A DNA stretch of 27,241 nucleotides from an uncultured bacterium (GCA_905214195.1 CAJMLH010000030.1:1-27241), one strand, 5' to 3'. Shown: positions 1 to 7,593, counted from the first letter of the stretch. Numbers and translations: made by a program. Notes: generated by a model not told the origin, from the letters alone.

Positions 1-1
1 A

Positions 2-28
2 GTACCCTAGTTATTGGGACTAGGGTAC
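2..28. repeat. perfect 10-bp hairpin at left edge
   Basis: Bases 2-11 (GTACCCTAGT) are the exact reverse complement of 19-28, with a 7-base loop. The downstream T-run (CTCTTTTTG, 36-43) is 7 bases from the stem, so this could be a weak or first terminator of a tandem pair with the hairpin at 55-84. It may also be a palindromic site; the gene it belongs to lies outside the window. Confidence 0.6.
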
Positions 29-54
29 CACCAACTCTTTTTGTCCTATAGGCC

Positions 55-92
55 AAACCCCGTCTGTCCATACAGACGGGGTTTTTCCTTTA
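55..92 (+). terminator. rho-independent terminator
   Basis: A 13-bp perfect stem (55-67 with 72-84, core CCCCGTCTGT/ACAGACGGGG) closes a 4-base loop and runs into TTTTTCCTTT on the plus strand. It most likely ends a plus-strand gene left of the window. On the minus strand the T-run is only three bases, so termination of the DUF2148 gene, which stops at 96, would be weaker but possible. Confidence 0.85.
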
Positions 93-95
93 TCT

Positions 96-644
96 CTAAA
101 ACAATACCGCTCCCGGATTCCTATCAAAAAATATACTCTTTGATGTAGCATTTAAAGGAATTCCGTAACATATTCTTACATTGCCCGGTAACATTTCAAG
201 TTCCATAGCTCCACGGCCGGCAGAATACATAACTCTATTGTCAACTCTGTTGTCGGCGGCAAGGGAAACTGCCGACCCTACAGCAATGCCAAGATCCGAA
301 AGATTAAAAGCGCAAACTGCGTTTGCTTTCTTCATTTCCGCACAATTCTCGAATCCGCAAAGACCACAGCCCTTAAGACCGTAAGGTCTTTCCTTACATG
401 CTATCAGTACAACACATATACTATTATCCACATTTCCTGCGTCCCTTATGCAGAATTCCTTGTCTTCTCTTTTGCCGATTTCTCTCATGGCTTCCGCCAA
501 CCTGTCTTTGTCCTCGCCTGTAACAACAGCCGCCACAATGCTATCCTGCCCACTGGCCTTAGGTGCAGTTTTTGCCGCAGTTACCATCTTATCTGCTACA
601 GCAAGCACTGCATCTCGCTCACACATGTCCATATCTTTTATCAT
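96..644 (-). CDS. DUF2148 ferredoxin-domain protein
   Basis: This encodes 182 residues resembling the DUF2148 family, small cysteine-rich proteins annotated as containing a ferredoxin-like domain. No reaction is established for the family. The sequence shows a C-x2-C-x4-C cluster at residues 93-101 (GCGLCGFENC) plus cysteines at 8, 65, 77 and 83, consistent with an iron-sulfur cluster, and a glycine/alanine-rich C-terminal half. The start at 644 has AGAGG a short distance upstream; a second Met at residue 5 or 7 is possible. The gene is divergent from the nucleotidyltransferase at 751, with face-to-face promoters in the 106-base gap. Family assignment is from the cysteine pattern and overall look; the function is unknown. 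Confidence 0.8.
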   Translation of the reverse strand: MIKDMDMCERDAVLAVADKMVTAAKTAPKASGQDSIVAAVVTGEDKDRLAEAMREIGKREDKEFCIRDAGNVDNSICVVLIACKERPYGLKGCGLCGFENCAEMKKANAVCAFNLSDLGIAVGSAVSLAADNRVDNRVMYSAGRGAMELEMLPGNVRICYGIPLNATSKSIFFDRNPGAVLF

Positions 645-675
645 ATATTTCGCCTCTTTTCCATAATATAATTAC

Positions 676-704
676 ATTATACATAAACTTGCGATATGGG
701 TAAA
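676..704 (-). promoter_or_regulatory. sigma-A type promoter for the DUF2148 gene
   Basis: Reading the minus strand, TTTACC (704-699) is followed after 17 bases by TATAAT (681-676), about 30 bases before the ATG at 644. The -10 is perfect and the -35 matches 4 of 6. Confidence 0.55.
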
Positions 705-722
705 GTTGTTATAAAATATAAT
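689..722 (+). promoter_or_regulatory. possible promoter for the nucleotidyltransferase
   Basis: TTGCGA (689-694) precedes TATAAA (710-715) by 15 bases, with a second TATAAT at 717-722 that has no good -35. The box overlaps the divergent minus promoter, so the two may compete for polymerase. Confidence 0.35.
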
Positions 723-750
723 TAAAGAAATTTTAGGAGCGTACTCACAA

Positions 751-1671
751 ATGAAAGAACCTACTTTAGTTATAATGGCAGCAGGAATGGGAAGCCGATT
801 CGGCGGACTTAAACAAATCGAGCCTGTGAGCGACAAAGGCGAAATAATCCTTGATTTTTCCCTTTACGATGCCGTAATGGCCGGCTTCAAGAAAGTTATT
901 TTCATAATAAAAAAAGAAAACGAAGATGCCTTTCGCAGTCTTGTAGATCAGCGTGCGGGAAAACATATATCTGTTGATTATGCTTTCCAGAGTCTTGACG
1001 ACCTTCCTGACGGTTATGCTGTTCCAACCGGCAGAGAAAAACCATGGGGCACTGCTCATGCCGTACTATCTGCAAGAAAACTTACCGACGGACCTATTGC
1101 GGTAATCAACGCTGATGATTACTACGGTCCCGGAGCTTTCCAGAGCATTTACGATTTTTTAAGCAAAACAGAAGACTCAGACAAATACCAATTCTGTATG
1201 GTAGGATATCCAATCGAAAATACTCTGACCGAAAACGGCTATGTTTCAAGAGGAGTCTGCCGCACCTCCGATAAGGACATGCTTTTGGAAATTACCGAGC
1301 GTACCAAAATACAATGGCAAGGCGACAAAATAGTTTATACCGAAGACGAGGGCTGTACATGGAATCAGCTTTCGAAAGGAACAATTGTATCTATGAATTT
1401 CTGGGGTTTCACCTCATCAATGATGAAAGAAATGGAAGACAGATTCCCTGCGTTCTTAGACAAAACCTTAAAAGAAAACCCTATGAAAGGCGAATATTTT
1501 CTTCCGGGTGTTGTAGATCAGCTTATACAGGAGGATAAAGCAGAAGTAAAAGTCCTTAAATCAAGGGATCGTTGGTACGGTGTAACATACAAAGAAGATA
1601 AGGACAGTGTTGTATCTGCTCTTCAATCCATGAAAGACAAAGGCGAATACCCTGATATTTTGTGGAAATGA
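751..1671 (+). CDS. NDP-sugar nucleotidyltransferase family protein
   Basis: This 306-residue protein belongs to the sugar-phosphate nucleotidyltransferase superfamily (GT-A-like Rossmann fold). The family joins a sugar phosphate and an NTP to give an NDP-sugar and pyrophosphate. The nucleotide-binding signature AAGMGSRFGG is at residues 10-19, with the following Lys-Gln (KQIEPV). The metal-binding aspartates are in INADDYYG near residue 118. It lacks a left-handed beta-helix acyltransferase tail. The sugar cannot be told from sequence; relatives are annotated as glucose-1-phosphate thymidylyl- or uridylyltransferase-like, often without proof. An AGGAG (about 735) precedes the ATG. The next gene starts 24 bases after the stop, so the two are probably cotranscribed. 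Confidence 0.85.
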   Translation: MKEPTLVIMAAGMGSRFGGLKQIEPVSDKGEIILDFSLYDAVMAGFKKVIFIIKKENEDAFRSLVDQRAGKHISVDYAFQSLDDLPDGYAVPTGREKPWGTAHAVLSARKLTDGPIAVINADDYYGPGAFQSIYDFLSKTEDSDKYQFCMVGYPIENTLTENGYVSRGVCRTSDKDMLLEITERTKIQWQGDKIVYTEDEGCTWNQLSKGTIVSMNFWGFTSSMMKEMEDRFPAFLDKTLKENPMKGEYFLPGVVDQLIQEDKAEVKVLKSRDRWYGVTYKEDKDSVVSALQSMKDKGEYPDILWK

Positions 1672-1695
1672 GCTTTGTAGAAAGGAACGGCGAGC

Positions 1696-2133
1696 ATGAT
1701 AGTTGATCGAAATTTACAACAAAAAGAAATTAAAGAAGCTTTGAAAGCAGGTCAGCAAGCCATAGACCACCTTGAAAGAGCAAGAAAGGATTTAAAGTCT
1801 GCTTCCGGGTTTGGATTTGCAGACATGCTTGGCCTTGATATTATCGGAGGAATGGGCAAGCATATGAAAATGAATAATGCTGCAAATCAGCTTAACATGG
1901 CCAAAACAGCGGTCATGAACTTTCAAAGAGAATTAAATGATGTACAAGGACACTTAAACTTTCAAATTGATATAGGAAGTTTCCTGACATTTGCCGATTT
2001 TTTGTTTGACGGATTATTGGCTGATTACCTTGTACAATCAAAAATTAACAATACAATAAACCAAGTAGATATAGCTCTGTCTCATATTCGCCCTATCGTA
2101 GCGGATTTATACAGAATGGAACAGGAATTATAA
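1696..2133 (+). CDS. hypothetical protein, helical, 145 residues
   Basis: I do not recognise this protein. It is soluble-looking, with no signal peptide and no clear membrane helix. Residues 1-35 and 60-95 are charged, heptad-like and probably helical or coiled-coil. A Gly/Met-rich stretch lies between them (residues 38-60, including GFGFADMLGLDIIGGMG), and there is a hydrophobic patch at about 98-110 (FLTFADFLFDGLLADYL). AAAGGA lies upstream of the ATG. The only contextual clue is that it sits 24 bases behind the nucleotidyltransferase and just ahead of the rpsF promoter, with no terminator visible after its stop. Confidence 0.7.
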   Translation: MIVDRNLQQKEIKEALKAGQQAIDHLERARKDLKSASGFGFADMLGLDIIGGMGKHMKMNNAANQLNMAKTAVMNFQRELNDVQGHLNFQIDIGSFLTFADFLFDGLLADYLVQSKINNTINQVDIALSHIRPIVADLYRMEQEL

Positions 2134-2142
2134 AACTTTTCC

Positions 2143-2170
2143 TTGCAATTTCAATATTTTGTAGTATAAT
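2143..2170 (+). promoter_or_regulatory. sigma-A promoter of rpsF-ssb-rpsR
   Basis: TTGCAA (2143-2148) and a perfect TATAAT (2165-2170) are 16 bases apart, starting a leader of about 70 bases before rpsF. The box begins 10 bases after the stop of the preceding gene, so the ribosomal operon has its own start. Confidence 0.8.
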
Positions 2171-2176
2171 AATAAG

Positions 2177-2221
2177 GCATGAGTTTTTCGTGCAATCTCT
2201 GCGACAGCAAACAGTTGTCGC
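2177..2221 (+). promoter_or_regulatory. structured rpsF leader (two hairpins)
   Basis: Two hairpins fit the leader: 2177-2182 (GCATGA) with 2188-2193 (TCGTGC), and 2201-2206 (GCGACA) with 2216-2221 (TGTCGC). In several bacteria the S6:S18 dimer binds a structured rpsF leader to repress its own synthesis, so this is a candidate site. The CCG trinucleotide typical of that motif is not visible here, so the assignment is speculative. Confidence 0.35.
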
Positions 2222-2248
2222 CATATAGTCCATAGGGAGGTGAAAAGA

Positions 2249-2536
2249 ATGAGAAACTATGAAGTTATGTTCGTTATCGATCCTACTTTAGAAGAAGCTA
2301 AAAAGGATGCGACAGTCGAAACAGTTCAGTCCATCATTGCAGCTGACGGTGAAGTCGTAAAGGTTGATGTTTGGGGAATGAGAAAGCTTGCTTATCCTAT
2401 CGATAAGAAAGAAGAAGGATACTATGCAGTAGTTGAATTCAAGGGCAACGCTACATTACCTAAGGAACTTGACAGAAGACTTAAGATTTCTGACAATGTT
2501 ATGAGACACATCATCATCAACAAGGACGCACAGTAA
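2249..2536 (+). CDS. rpsF: 30S ribosomal protein S6
   Basis: S6 is a component of the 30S platform that pairs with S18 on 16S rRNA. The 95-residue product begins MRNYEVMFVIDP and has the usual ferredoxin-like S6 layout, including the WGMRKLAYPI segment and the terminal HIIINK strand. I place the start at ATG 2249 because GGGAGG (2235-2240) lies 8 bases upstream; the in-frame GTG at 2240 overlaps that ribosome site and would add three residues. It heads the conserved rpsF-ssb-rpsR operon; ssb follows after 13 bases. Confidence 0.97.
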   Translation: MRNYEVMFVIDPTLEEAKKDATVETVQSIIAADGEVVKVDVWGMRKLAYPIDKKEEGYYAVVEFKGNATLPKELDRRLKISDNVMRHIIINKDAQ

Positions 2537-2549
2537 GCGAGGTGTTTGC

Positions 2550-2993
2550 ATGAACAGTGTTGTTTTAATCGGAAGATTAACAAGAGATCCCGAACTTCGC
2601 TACACTTCCGGCACACAGATGGCAGTTGCCAGCTTTACGGTAGCCATCGACAGACCGGTAAGAGCGGGCGGCGAAAAACAGACTGATTTTCCAAGAGTTA
2701 CAGTTTTCGGTAAACAGGCAGAAAATTGTGAAAAATATCTTGCGAAAGGCAGACTGGTCGGAATTCAGGGAAGACTGCAAACAGGCAGCTATACCAACAA
2801 GGACGGAGCTACAGTTTACACGACTGATGTAGTAGCAGACAGAGTAGAATTTTTAGAATGGGGCGACAGACCTCAGGGCGCATCTCAAGGCGGTTTTGCA
2901 AGAGGCGGCTCACAGGGAGGTTTCGGTCAGAGCCCGGCTGACGATATCGCACCGTCAGGGTTTTCTGCAATCGACGAAGACATTCCATTCTAA
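2550..2993 (+). CDS. ssb: single-stranded DNA-binding protein
   Basis: SSB coats single-stranded DNA during replication, recombination and repair and recruits partner proteins through its tail. The 147-residue product has an OB fold over residues 1-105 (MNSVVLIGRLTRDPEL, then GRLQTGSY and VADRVEFLEW). A Gly/Gln/Ser-rich linker covers about 108-135. The acidic tip IDEDIPF at the C terminus is the hallmark partner-binding peptide. GAGGTG (2539-2544) supports the ATG at 2550. Position between the S6 and S18 genes is the standard Firmicute arrangement. Confidence 0.97.
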   Translation: MNSVVLIGRLTRDPELRYTSGTQMAVASFTVAIDRPVRAGGEKQTDFPRVTVFGKQAENCEKYLAKGRLVGIQGRLQTGSYTNKDGATVYTTDVVADRVEFLEWGDRPQGASQGGFARGGSQGGFGQSPADDIAPSGFSAIDEDIPF

Positions 2994-3014
2994 GAAGAAA
3001 GGAGATAATGAATC

Positions 3015-3245
3015 ATGGAAAAGAGACGCGGCGGCATGAGAAGAAAGAAAGTTTGTCAGTTCTGTGCCGATAAGACTGAAGTAATCGATTACAAGGATGT
3101 TGAAAAACTGAAAAAATATGTAACCGAAAGAGGCAAGATCCTGCCTAAGAGAATCACAGGAACTTGCGCTATGCACCAGAGAGAAGTAACAACTGCTATA
3201 AAGAGAGCAAGAATAGTTGCATTACTTCCTTATGTTGCAGACTAA
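3015..3245 (+). CDS. rpsR: 30S ribosomal protein S18
   Basis: S18 binds with S6 on the 30S platform. The product is 76 residues, typical length. It carries the RRKKVCQFC start, the IDYKDVEKLKKYV segment and the KRITGTCAMHQR motif that is diagnostic of S18. The two N-terminal cysteines and the later one (residue 53) make it potentially a zinc-containing (C+) paralogue, but only three cysteines are visible. AAAGGAG upstream supports ATG 3015; the ATG at 3008 is out of frame. It is the last gene of the operon, followed at once by a strong terminator. Confidence 0.97.
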   Translation: MEKRRGGMRRKKVCQFCADKTEVIDYKDVEKLKKYVTERGKILPKRITGTCAMHQREVTTAIKRARIVALLPYVAD

Positions 3246-3252
3246 TAAGAGC

Positions 3253-3294
3253 AAAATTACACCCCTGCCAATAGGCAGGGGTAATTTGTTTTTT
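3253..3294. terminator. bidirectional terminator between rpsR and coaX
   Basis: A stem (left arm 3253-3269, right arm 3274-3287, core CCCTGCC/GGCAGGG, two-base bulge in the left arm) has an A/T-rich base and runs into TTTGTTTTTT on the plus strand. On the minus strand the stem ends in AATTTT, so it can end both the ribosomal operon and coaX. Confidence 0.85.
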
Positions 3295-3297
3295 GTA

Positions 3298-4065
3298 TCA
3301 AATATTCTTTTTATAAACCTTCATCAATCCTTTAAGGATAAGGTCTTCATCTAAGATTATATCTCGCTTACATAAAGGCATTACAATAGGTGCAAGTCCC
3401 CCTGTAGCAACAACGGTACACTTTTCGCCCAGTTCCTCTTCTATACGCTCAATCATACCGTCGATGCCGCATGCAGTCGTATACATAAGTCCGCTCTTGA
3501 TACAGTCAACTGTATTTGTACCTATCAGTTTCTTAGGCTTTTCAAAATCCACCTTTGACAGTTGTGATGTATTTCTTGCCAGAGCTTCCGCTGAAACAGC
3601 CATGCCTGTTGTTATCATTCCGCCCACATATGAACGGCTTTTATCAATTACAGAAAATGTCGTGGCAGTTCCCATATCTATGATGATTTGCGGCAAAGGA
3701 TATTCGTTAATTCCTCCCACTGCATCTGCAACAAGATCACTTCCAAGTTGTGCCGGATTATCTATCTTTATGCTCAGTCCTGTTTTGATTCCCGGTCCGA
3801 TAACCTTAACTTTCACTCCTGTCATTTTCTCGACGGCTCTCTTCAATGTATCTGTTATAGGAGGCACTACAGAAGAAAGAATTGCCCCCTTTATCTGTTT
3901 AAGGCTTATATTGTACATTTCAAGAGCAGTCTTAATCATAGCTGCATACTCCAAATCTGTAGCAACACGATTGCTTGAAATTCTTTCTCTGAATATCAGC
4001 ACATCATTCTCATCAAAACAACCTAATACTATATTTGTATTTCCTATATCTACTGCTAAAATCAT
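3298..4065 (-). CDS. coaX: type III pantothenate kinase
   Basis: CoaX phosphorylates pantothenate with ATP, the first step of coenzyme A synthesis. The type III enzyme has an acetate-kinase/Hsp70-like fold and needs a monovalent cation. The 255 residues show the phosphate loop DIGNTN (6-11), LGSDLVADAVG (107-117, with the conserved Asp110) and DMGTATTF (130-137). The more usual GxDR is GSDL here, a variant I have not checked. TCCTCC on the plus strand (4071-4076) is the ribosome site for the start at 4065. Together with the nearby coaBC it supplies most of the early CoA pathway. A promoter lies at 4101-4129. Confidence 0.95.
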   Translation of the reverse strand: MILAVDIGNTNIVLGCFDENDVLIFRERISSNRVATDLEYAAMIKTALEMYNISLKQIKGAILSSVVPPITDTLKRAVEKMTGVKVKVIGPGIKTGLSIKIDNPAQLGSDLVADAVGGINEYPLPQIIIDMGTATTFSVIDKSRSYVGGMITTGMAVSAEALARNTSQLSKVDFEKPKKLIGTNTVDCIKSGLMYTTACGIDGMIERIEEELGEKCTVVATGGLAPIVMPLCKRDIILDEDLILKGLMKVYKKNI

Positions 4066-4100
4066 TTTTTTCCTCCGAAAATCAATTGACTTATCATTTT

Positions 4101-4129
4101 ATTTTAAGTCTATTCTTTCTCTATTGTAA
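4101..4129 (-). promoter_or_regulatory. possible promoter for coaX
   Basis: On the minus strand TTACAA (4129-4124) is followed after 17 bases by TAAAAT (4106-4101). It overlaps the last codons of the broken upstream gene, which would let coaX be expressed independently. Confidence 0.45.
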
Positions 4130-4381
4130 GCATATCAAAAGCTTCTTTTGCCTTATCTCTTCCGGCAAGGCTTGCCATAATCAATCCCGTATTGGAATCA
4201 TCTATCCACATAACAAAATTATCTTCAGTTCCCATAGTACCATCGAATTCATACATATAGTATCGGTTTCCGTCCTTTTGCGTGTCTTCAAGAACTGTCA
4301 TGCCTTGTTCGCCTTTAATGTCAACATACGCTTCGCTTTACATAATTTTTTCATGTCGATAATGTCCTTTAAATTTTTCAT
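4110..4381 (-). pseudogene. small gene with apparent frameshift, function unknown
   Basis: A 63-codon open frame (4301-4110) has a sensible acidic protein sequence (FDGTMGTEDNFVMWIDDS, then a helical end). Its reading frame stays open upstream without a start (SEAYVDIKGEQG) to a TAA at 4340-4338. Just there another frame supplies an ATG at 4354 with AAAGGA upstream, or one at 4381, reading MKKLCK. Adding one base at about 4337-4346, in an A-rich run, would join them into one protein of about 81-90 residues. I infer a one-base deletion or a sequencing error; alternatively a short protein starts at 4301, where I see no good ribosome site. I recognise no family. Confidence 0.5.
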
Positions 4382-4480
4382 TATTATATCAAAAATTATT
4401 TGTTATTTCAACAGAGCCCCTTACCAAAAATATACGGCTTCTCAAAACAGAGAGTTAATGGCTATTAAATGTGAAAAATT

Positions 4481-4509
4481 TTACTTTATATCAAGTTTCA
4501 TGTTATAAT
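4481..4509 (+). promoter_or_regulatory. extended -10 promoter for coaBC
   Basis: TG-T-TATAAT (4501-4509) is a full extended -10 element; the -35 region at 4481 (TTACTT) is weak, as is common with extended -10 promoters. It would give a leader of about 55 bases ahead of coaBC. Confidence 0.6.
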
Positions 4510-4572
4510 TAAATGTTATATAAAAACCGTATCGGTTTACAAAAGACTTAAAAAATTTAAAAGAGGTATTAT

Positions 4573-5760
4573 ATGTTATCAGGAAAAACCGTAGTTTTGG
4601 CAGTTTCGGGAAGTATAGCCGCCTATAAGATTCCCAACCTTGCCAGAATGTTAAAAAAAGCAGGCGCTGATGTAGAAGTCATCATGACCCAAAACGCAAC
4701 AGAATTTATAAGTCCCATTACATTTGAATCTCTGACAGGGAACAAATGTCTCATAGATACTTTTGACAGAAATTTCAAATACAGCGTTGAACATGTCGCC
4801 CTTGCAAAGCGAGCTGACATCGTAGTGATTGCCCCGGCCTCTGCCAATGTAATAGGCAAAATCGCCTGCGGAATAGCCGACGATATGCTTACAACAACTG
4901 TAATGGCATGCCCTTGCAAAAAAATCGTAGCACCGGCTATGAATCACAACATGTATCATAATCCTATTGTTCAAGATAACCTGTCACGCCTTGCAAAATT
5001 CGGATATGAAATATTGACTCCGGAGCACGGAATGCTTGCCAACGGAGACAGCGGAGACGGAAGAATGCCTGAAGAAAGCATACTGTTTAAAACCATTCTC
5101 CATGAAATTGCTTTTGAAAAAGACCTCTCCGGCAAGAATATCCTTGTCACCGCAGGAGCTACAAGAGAGTCCATAGACCCTGTCAGATTCATAACCAATC
5201 ATTCCAGCGGCAAGATGGGCTGTGCCATCGCAGAAGCCGCTTCGCTGAGAGGTGCCTCTGTAACTCTCGTCTGTGGTCATATGGATATAGAACCACCTAT
5301 GTTTGTAAACACTGTACCGGTGCAATCGGCTCATGATATGTTTACTGCCGTTTCCAAAGCAGCAGAAAGCCAAGATATCATCATAAAAGCCGCTGCCGTC
5401 TCAGATTACACACCTAAAGTTGTGGCTTCCAATAAGATAAAAAAGGCTGATGGTGAAATGGCAATCCAACTGACCCGTACAGTAGATATCTTAAAATGGC
5501 TGGGAGAAAATAAGCGTCCAAATCAGATAATCTGCGGATTTTCCATGGAGACAGAAAATCTGCTTGCCAATTCATCCAAAAAATTAGAATCAAAAAATTG
5601 CGATATGATATGTGCAAACTCATTATCGTCAGAGGGCGCAGGTTTTAAAGCCGATACCAATATATTAACCCTCATAACTAAAGACGGCATTGAGAGTCTT
5701 GAAAAGATGACAAAAGAAAAGGCCGCTCACATAATTCTCGACAAACTTAAAACTCTATAA
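4573..5760 (+). CDS. coaBC: CoaBC: phosphopantothenoylcysteine decarboxylase / phosphopantothenate-cysteine ligase
   Basis: CoaBC joins cysteine to 4'-phosphopantothenate (CoaB, CTP-dependent) and then decarboxylates the product (CoaC, FMN-dependent). CoaC covers residues 1-180: GSIAAYK (13-19), His74 in SVEHVALAKRAD, PASANVIGK (88-96) and PAMN (121-124, catalytic Asn124). CoaB covers about 188-395: VTAGATRES, FITNHSSGKMG with the conserved Asn, KAAAVSDYTP and NKIKK with its lysine. Odd: the ACGD motif that normally holds the CoaC catalytic cysteine reads LANGDSGDGRM (155-165), with Asn157 at the cysteine position (codon AAC at 5041). RBS is AAGAGG. A terminator follows at 5775. Confidence 0.95.
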   Translation: MLSGKTVVLAVSGSIAAYKIPNLARMLKKAGADVEVIMTQNATEFISPITFESLTGNKCLIDTFDRNFKYSVEHVALAKRADIVVIAPASANVIGKIACGIADDMLTTTVMACPCKKIVAPAMNHNMYHNPIVQDNLSRLAKFGYEILTPEHGMLANGDSGDGRMPEESILFKTILHEIAFEKDLSGKNILVTAGATRESIDPVRFITNHSSGKMGCAIAEAASLRGASVTLVCGHMDIEPPMFVNTVPVQSAHDMFTAVSKAAESQDIIIKAAAVSDYTPKVVASNKIKKADGEMAIQLTRTVDILKWLGENKRPNQIICGFSMETENLLANSSKKLESKNCDMICANSLSSEGAGFKADTNILTLITKDGIESLEKMTKEKAAHIILDKLKTL

Positions 5761-5774
5761 AATATCAAAACTTT

Positions 5775-5827
5775 GCTGATGTTTATCTTGCCGATATACG
5801 GCATGCTATAAGCATCAGCTTATTTTT
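5775..5827 (+). terminator. terminator after coaBC
   Basis: GCTGATG (5775-5781) pairs with CATCAGC (5813-5819), with an inner GCCG/CGGC stem, followed by TTATTTTTT. The long loop makes it an untypical but plausible intrinsic terminator. Confidence 0.6.
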
Positions 5828-5846
5828 TAATCTTATCTGATTATTA

Positions 5847-5875
5847 TCATACATTTCCCTGTTTCCGAATACATT
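5847..5875 (+). promoter_or_regulatory. possible sigma-E type sporulation promoter
   Basis: TCATACA (5847-5853) and AATACATT (5868-5875) are 14 bases apart. They resemble the mother-cell sigma-E consensus (kmATATT, 14-15 bases, CATACAmT) with 5/7 and 6/8 matches by eye. No good sigma-A promoter is seen, and the gene behind it is of spore-coat type. Confidence 0.35.
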
Positions 5876-5908
5876 TTAACAAGACCACGAGTGGAAAGGG
5901 GAAACGCT

Positions 5909-7579
5909 ATGACATACGAAAAGGGAATTCCTGATTATGCCATGGTTTTGGCCAAGGAAATAGAAGATAATAAAATCGTACCTATAACCAAGGGGGCTAT
6001 CTATTCTCCTGTGCAAATAACCAACATAGCAGAAAAGCCAAAAACAACCATAACTTTGGAGGAAGACATTCTTGTTCCCGATACAAAACCTGATTTAAAG
6101 GAAATTCTAATGATAAACGGCAAACCTCACCTTACTGTCAGACAAATTGACAGTATAACAAAAGGGGAAGATTCAATAAACCTTTCGGGAGAAATAGATC
6201 TTCAAATGCTGTATGTTCCGGAAAAAGCAGAAAAAAGCCTGCCTGTAATTTCAGTACAGTCAAGAGTCCCATTCAAAGACAGATGGCATACATCAATGGC
6301 TCCGGGAGCTACTGTAATCCTTGACTGTAATATAGAAAAAATCGACTATATGGTTATCAACGAACGAAAGTACAGAGTCAAAATAGTCCTCAGTATAATG
6401 GCAAAAGAATACAGCGATTCAAAGGTTGACATCTTTGAGGGTCTAATAGACGAAGACCTGCAATCTCTCAAGGAAACCATTGAAATTTCAAGTGTATCTA
6501 TGCGAAAAAAAGACACACTTTCTATTAGCGAGAATATCTTCCCGAAAGATAATTCAAAACCTGAAGCCATAATAAAGCAAGATTTAACCATAGTAGAAAA
6601 TTACAAACAAATTTCAACTGACAAAATCGTAATCAACGGTTTCGTCTATGTTAATCTGCTCTATATGTCATCATCAAAAGAAGAAATTTCTTCCGAACTG
6701 CCTGATGACAGTAAATGTTCTGTCGATAATCTGCACCAGCTTCAAGACCGTATAGAATTTACACAGTTCATACCTATTTCGCAAAGCGACGGAAAAAGAG
6801 GCTGCACAGTCAATTTCGATGACAGCCAACTGCGTGTAAAACTTATTCAAGATGAAGAAGAAAAGGATGCTTTCCGTGTAGAGGGCGAAATTCTCACATA
6901 TATTGAACTCTATAAAAATGTTGAAAAGGAAATAATAGTAGACGGATATCATCGTAATAAAGACTTTGTCTGCAAATTTGAGGAAAAAGTCAGCCAATCA
7001 TTTGTCGGTACAACATCGGCAGAAGCCTCGTCACGAGAAATCATCTCACCGGAAAATTTCGAGATTGATAACATAATCTATGCAGCTGCCGAAGCAGAAA
7101 CTGCAAACAGCCACTGTGAGCAAGGAAAAATAATCACAGAAGGGAATATTGCGGTCAAAATGATATGTTCATGCAGCAACGAAGAAAGACAGGTATTCGC
7201 AGTAAATGAATCTCTGCCTTACAGGGTGGCCGTAACTATGCCTCAACTCACCGGCAATGAAATCATCAACCATAAAGTCTACATAAAAGATATATGGGCA
7301 GAAAAAATAAACAACAAGCAATTGGAATTCAACGCTGCCGTAATGGTCTTTGCAGAAGTCATGCGCCCTGCGCCGTTTAAAACTCTTACAGAACCTGCCT
7401 TTGAAGAGAGCAGTTTGGGGAATAGAATACCTCCTATGGTCATCTATGTCTGCAAAAAAAACGACAATCTGTGGCAGATTGCCAAGCGTTTCAAAACTAC
7501 TTGCGACCTTATAAAAAGTATAAACGAACTTGAGACGGAAGAACTATCGGAAAATCAAAAACTTCTGATACTTAAATAA
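5909..7579 (+). CDS. SPOCS (DUF3794) and LysM domain protein
   Basis: This 556-residue protein looks like the clostridial SPOCS/DUF3794-LysM family, thought to be spore coat or spore-envelope morphogenesis proteins (SafA/SpoVID-like in role). At least three SPOCS-like beta units are visible. The first is at about 40-125 (ITLEEDILVPDTKPDLKEIL), another surrounds the SISENIFPKDNSKPEAI segment, and a third the SREIISPENFEIDNIIYAA segment. The last 50 residues form a LysM (VIYVCKKNDNLWQIAKRF, ending SENQKLLILK), which binds peptidoglycan. There is no signal peptide, as expected for a mother-cell protein. I chose ATG 5909 over GTG 5891 because AAAGGGG (5895-5901) sits 7 bases before it. A terminator follows. 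Confidence 0.88.
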   Translation: MTYEKGIPDYAMVLAKEIEDNKIVPITKGAIYSPVQITNIAEKPKTTITLEEDILVPDTKPDLKEILMINGKPHLTVRQIDSITKGEDSINLSGEIDLQMLYVPEKAEKSLPVISVQSRVPFKDRWHTSMAPGATVILDCNIEKIDYMVINERKYRVKIVLSIMAKEYSDSKVDIFEGLIDEDLQSLKETIEISSVSMRKKDTLSISENIFPKDNSKPEAIIKQDLTIVENYKQISTDKIVINGFVYVNLLYMSSSKEEISSELPDDSKCSVDNLHQLQDRIEFTQFIPISQSDGKRGCTVNFDDSQLRVKLIQDEEEKDAFRVEGEILTYIELYKNVEKEIIVDGYHRNKDFVCKFEEKVSQSFVGTTSAEASSREIISPENFEIDNIIYAAAEAETANSHCEQGKIITEGNIAVKMICSCSNEERQVFAVNESLPYRVAVTMPQLTGNEIINHKVYIKDIWAEKINNKQLEFNAAVMVFAEVMRPAPFKTLTEPAFEESSLGNRIPPMVIYVCKKNDNLWQIAKRFKTTCDLIKSINELETEELSENQKLLILK

Positions 7580-7593
7580 CTTTCATTTAAGCC

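Noticed and set aside
3464..4129. Plus-strand frame of 221 codons
   Set aside because: It is antisense to coaX, which has clear family motifs, and has no ribosome site; it is a shadow.
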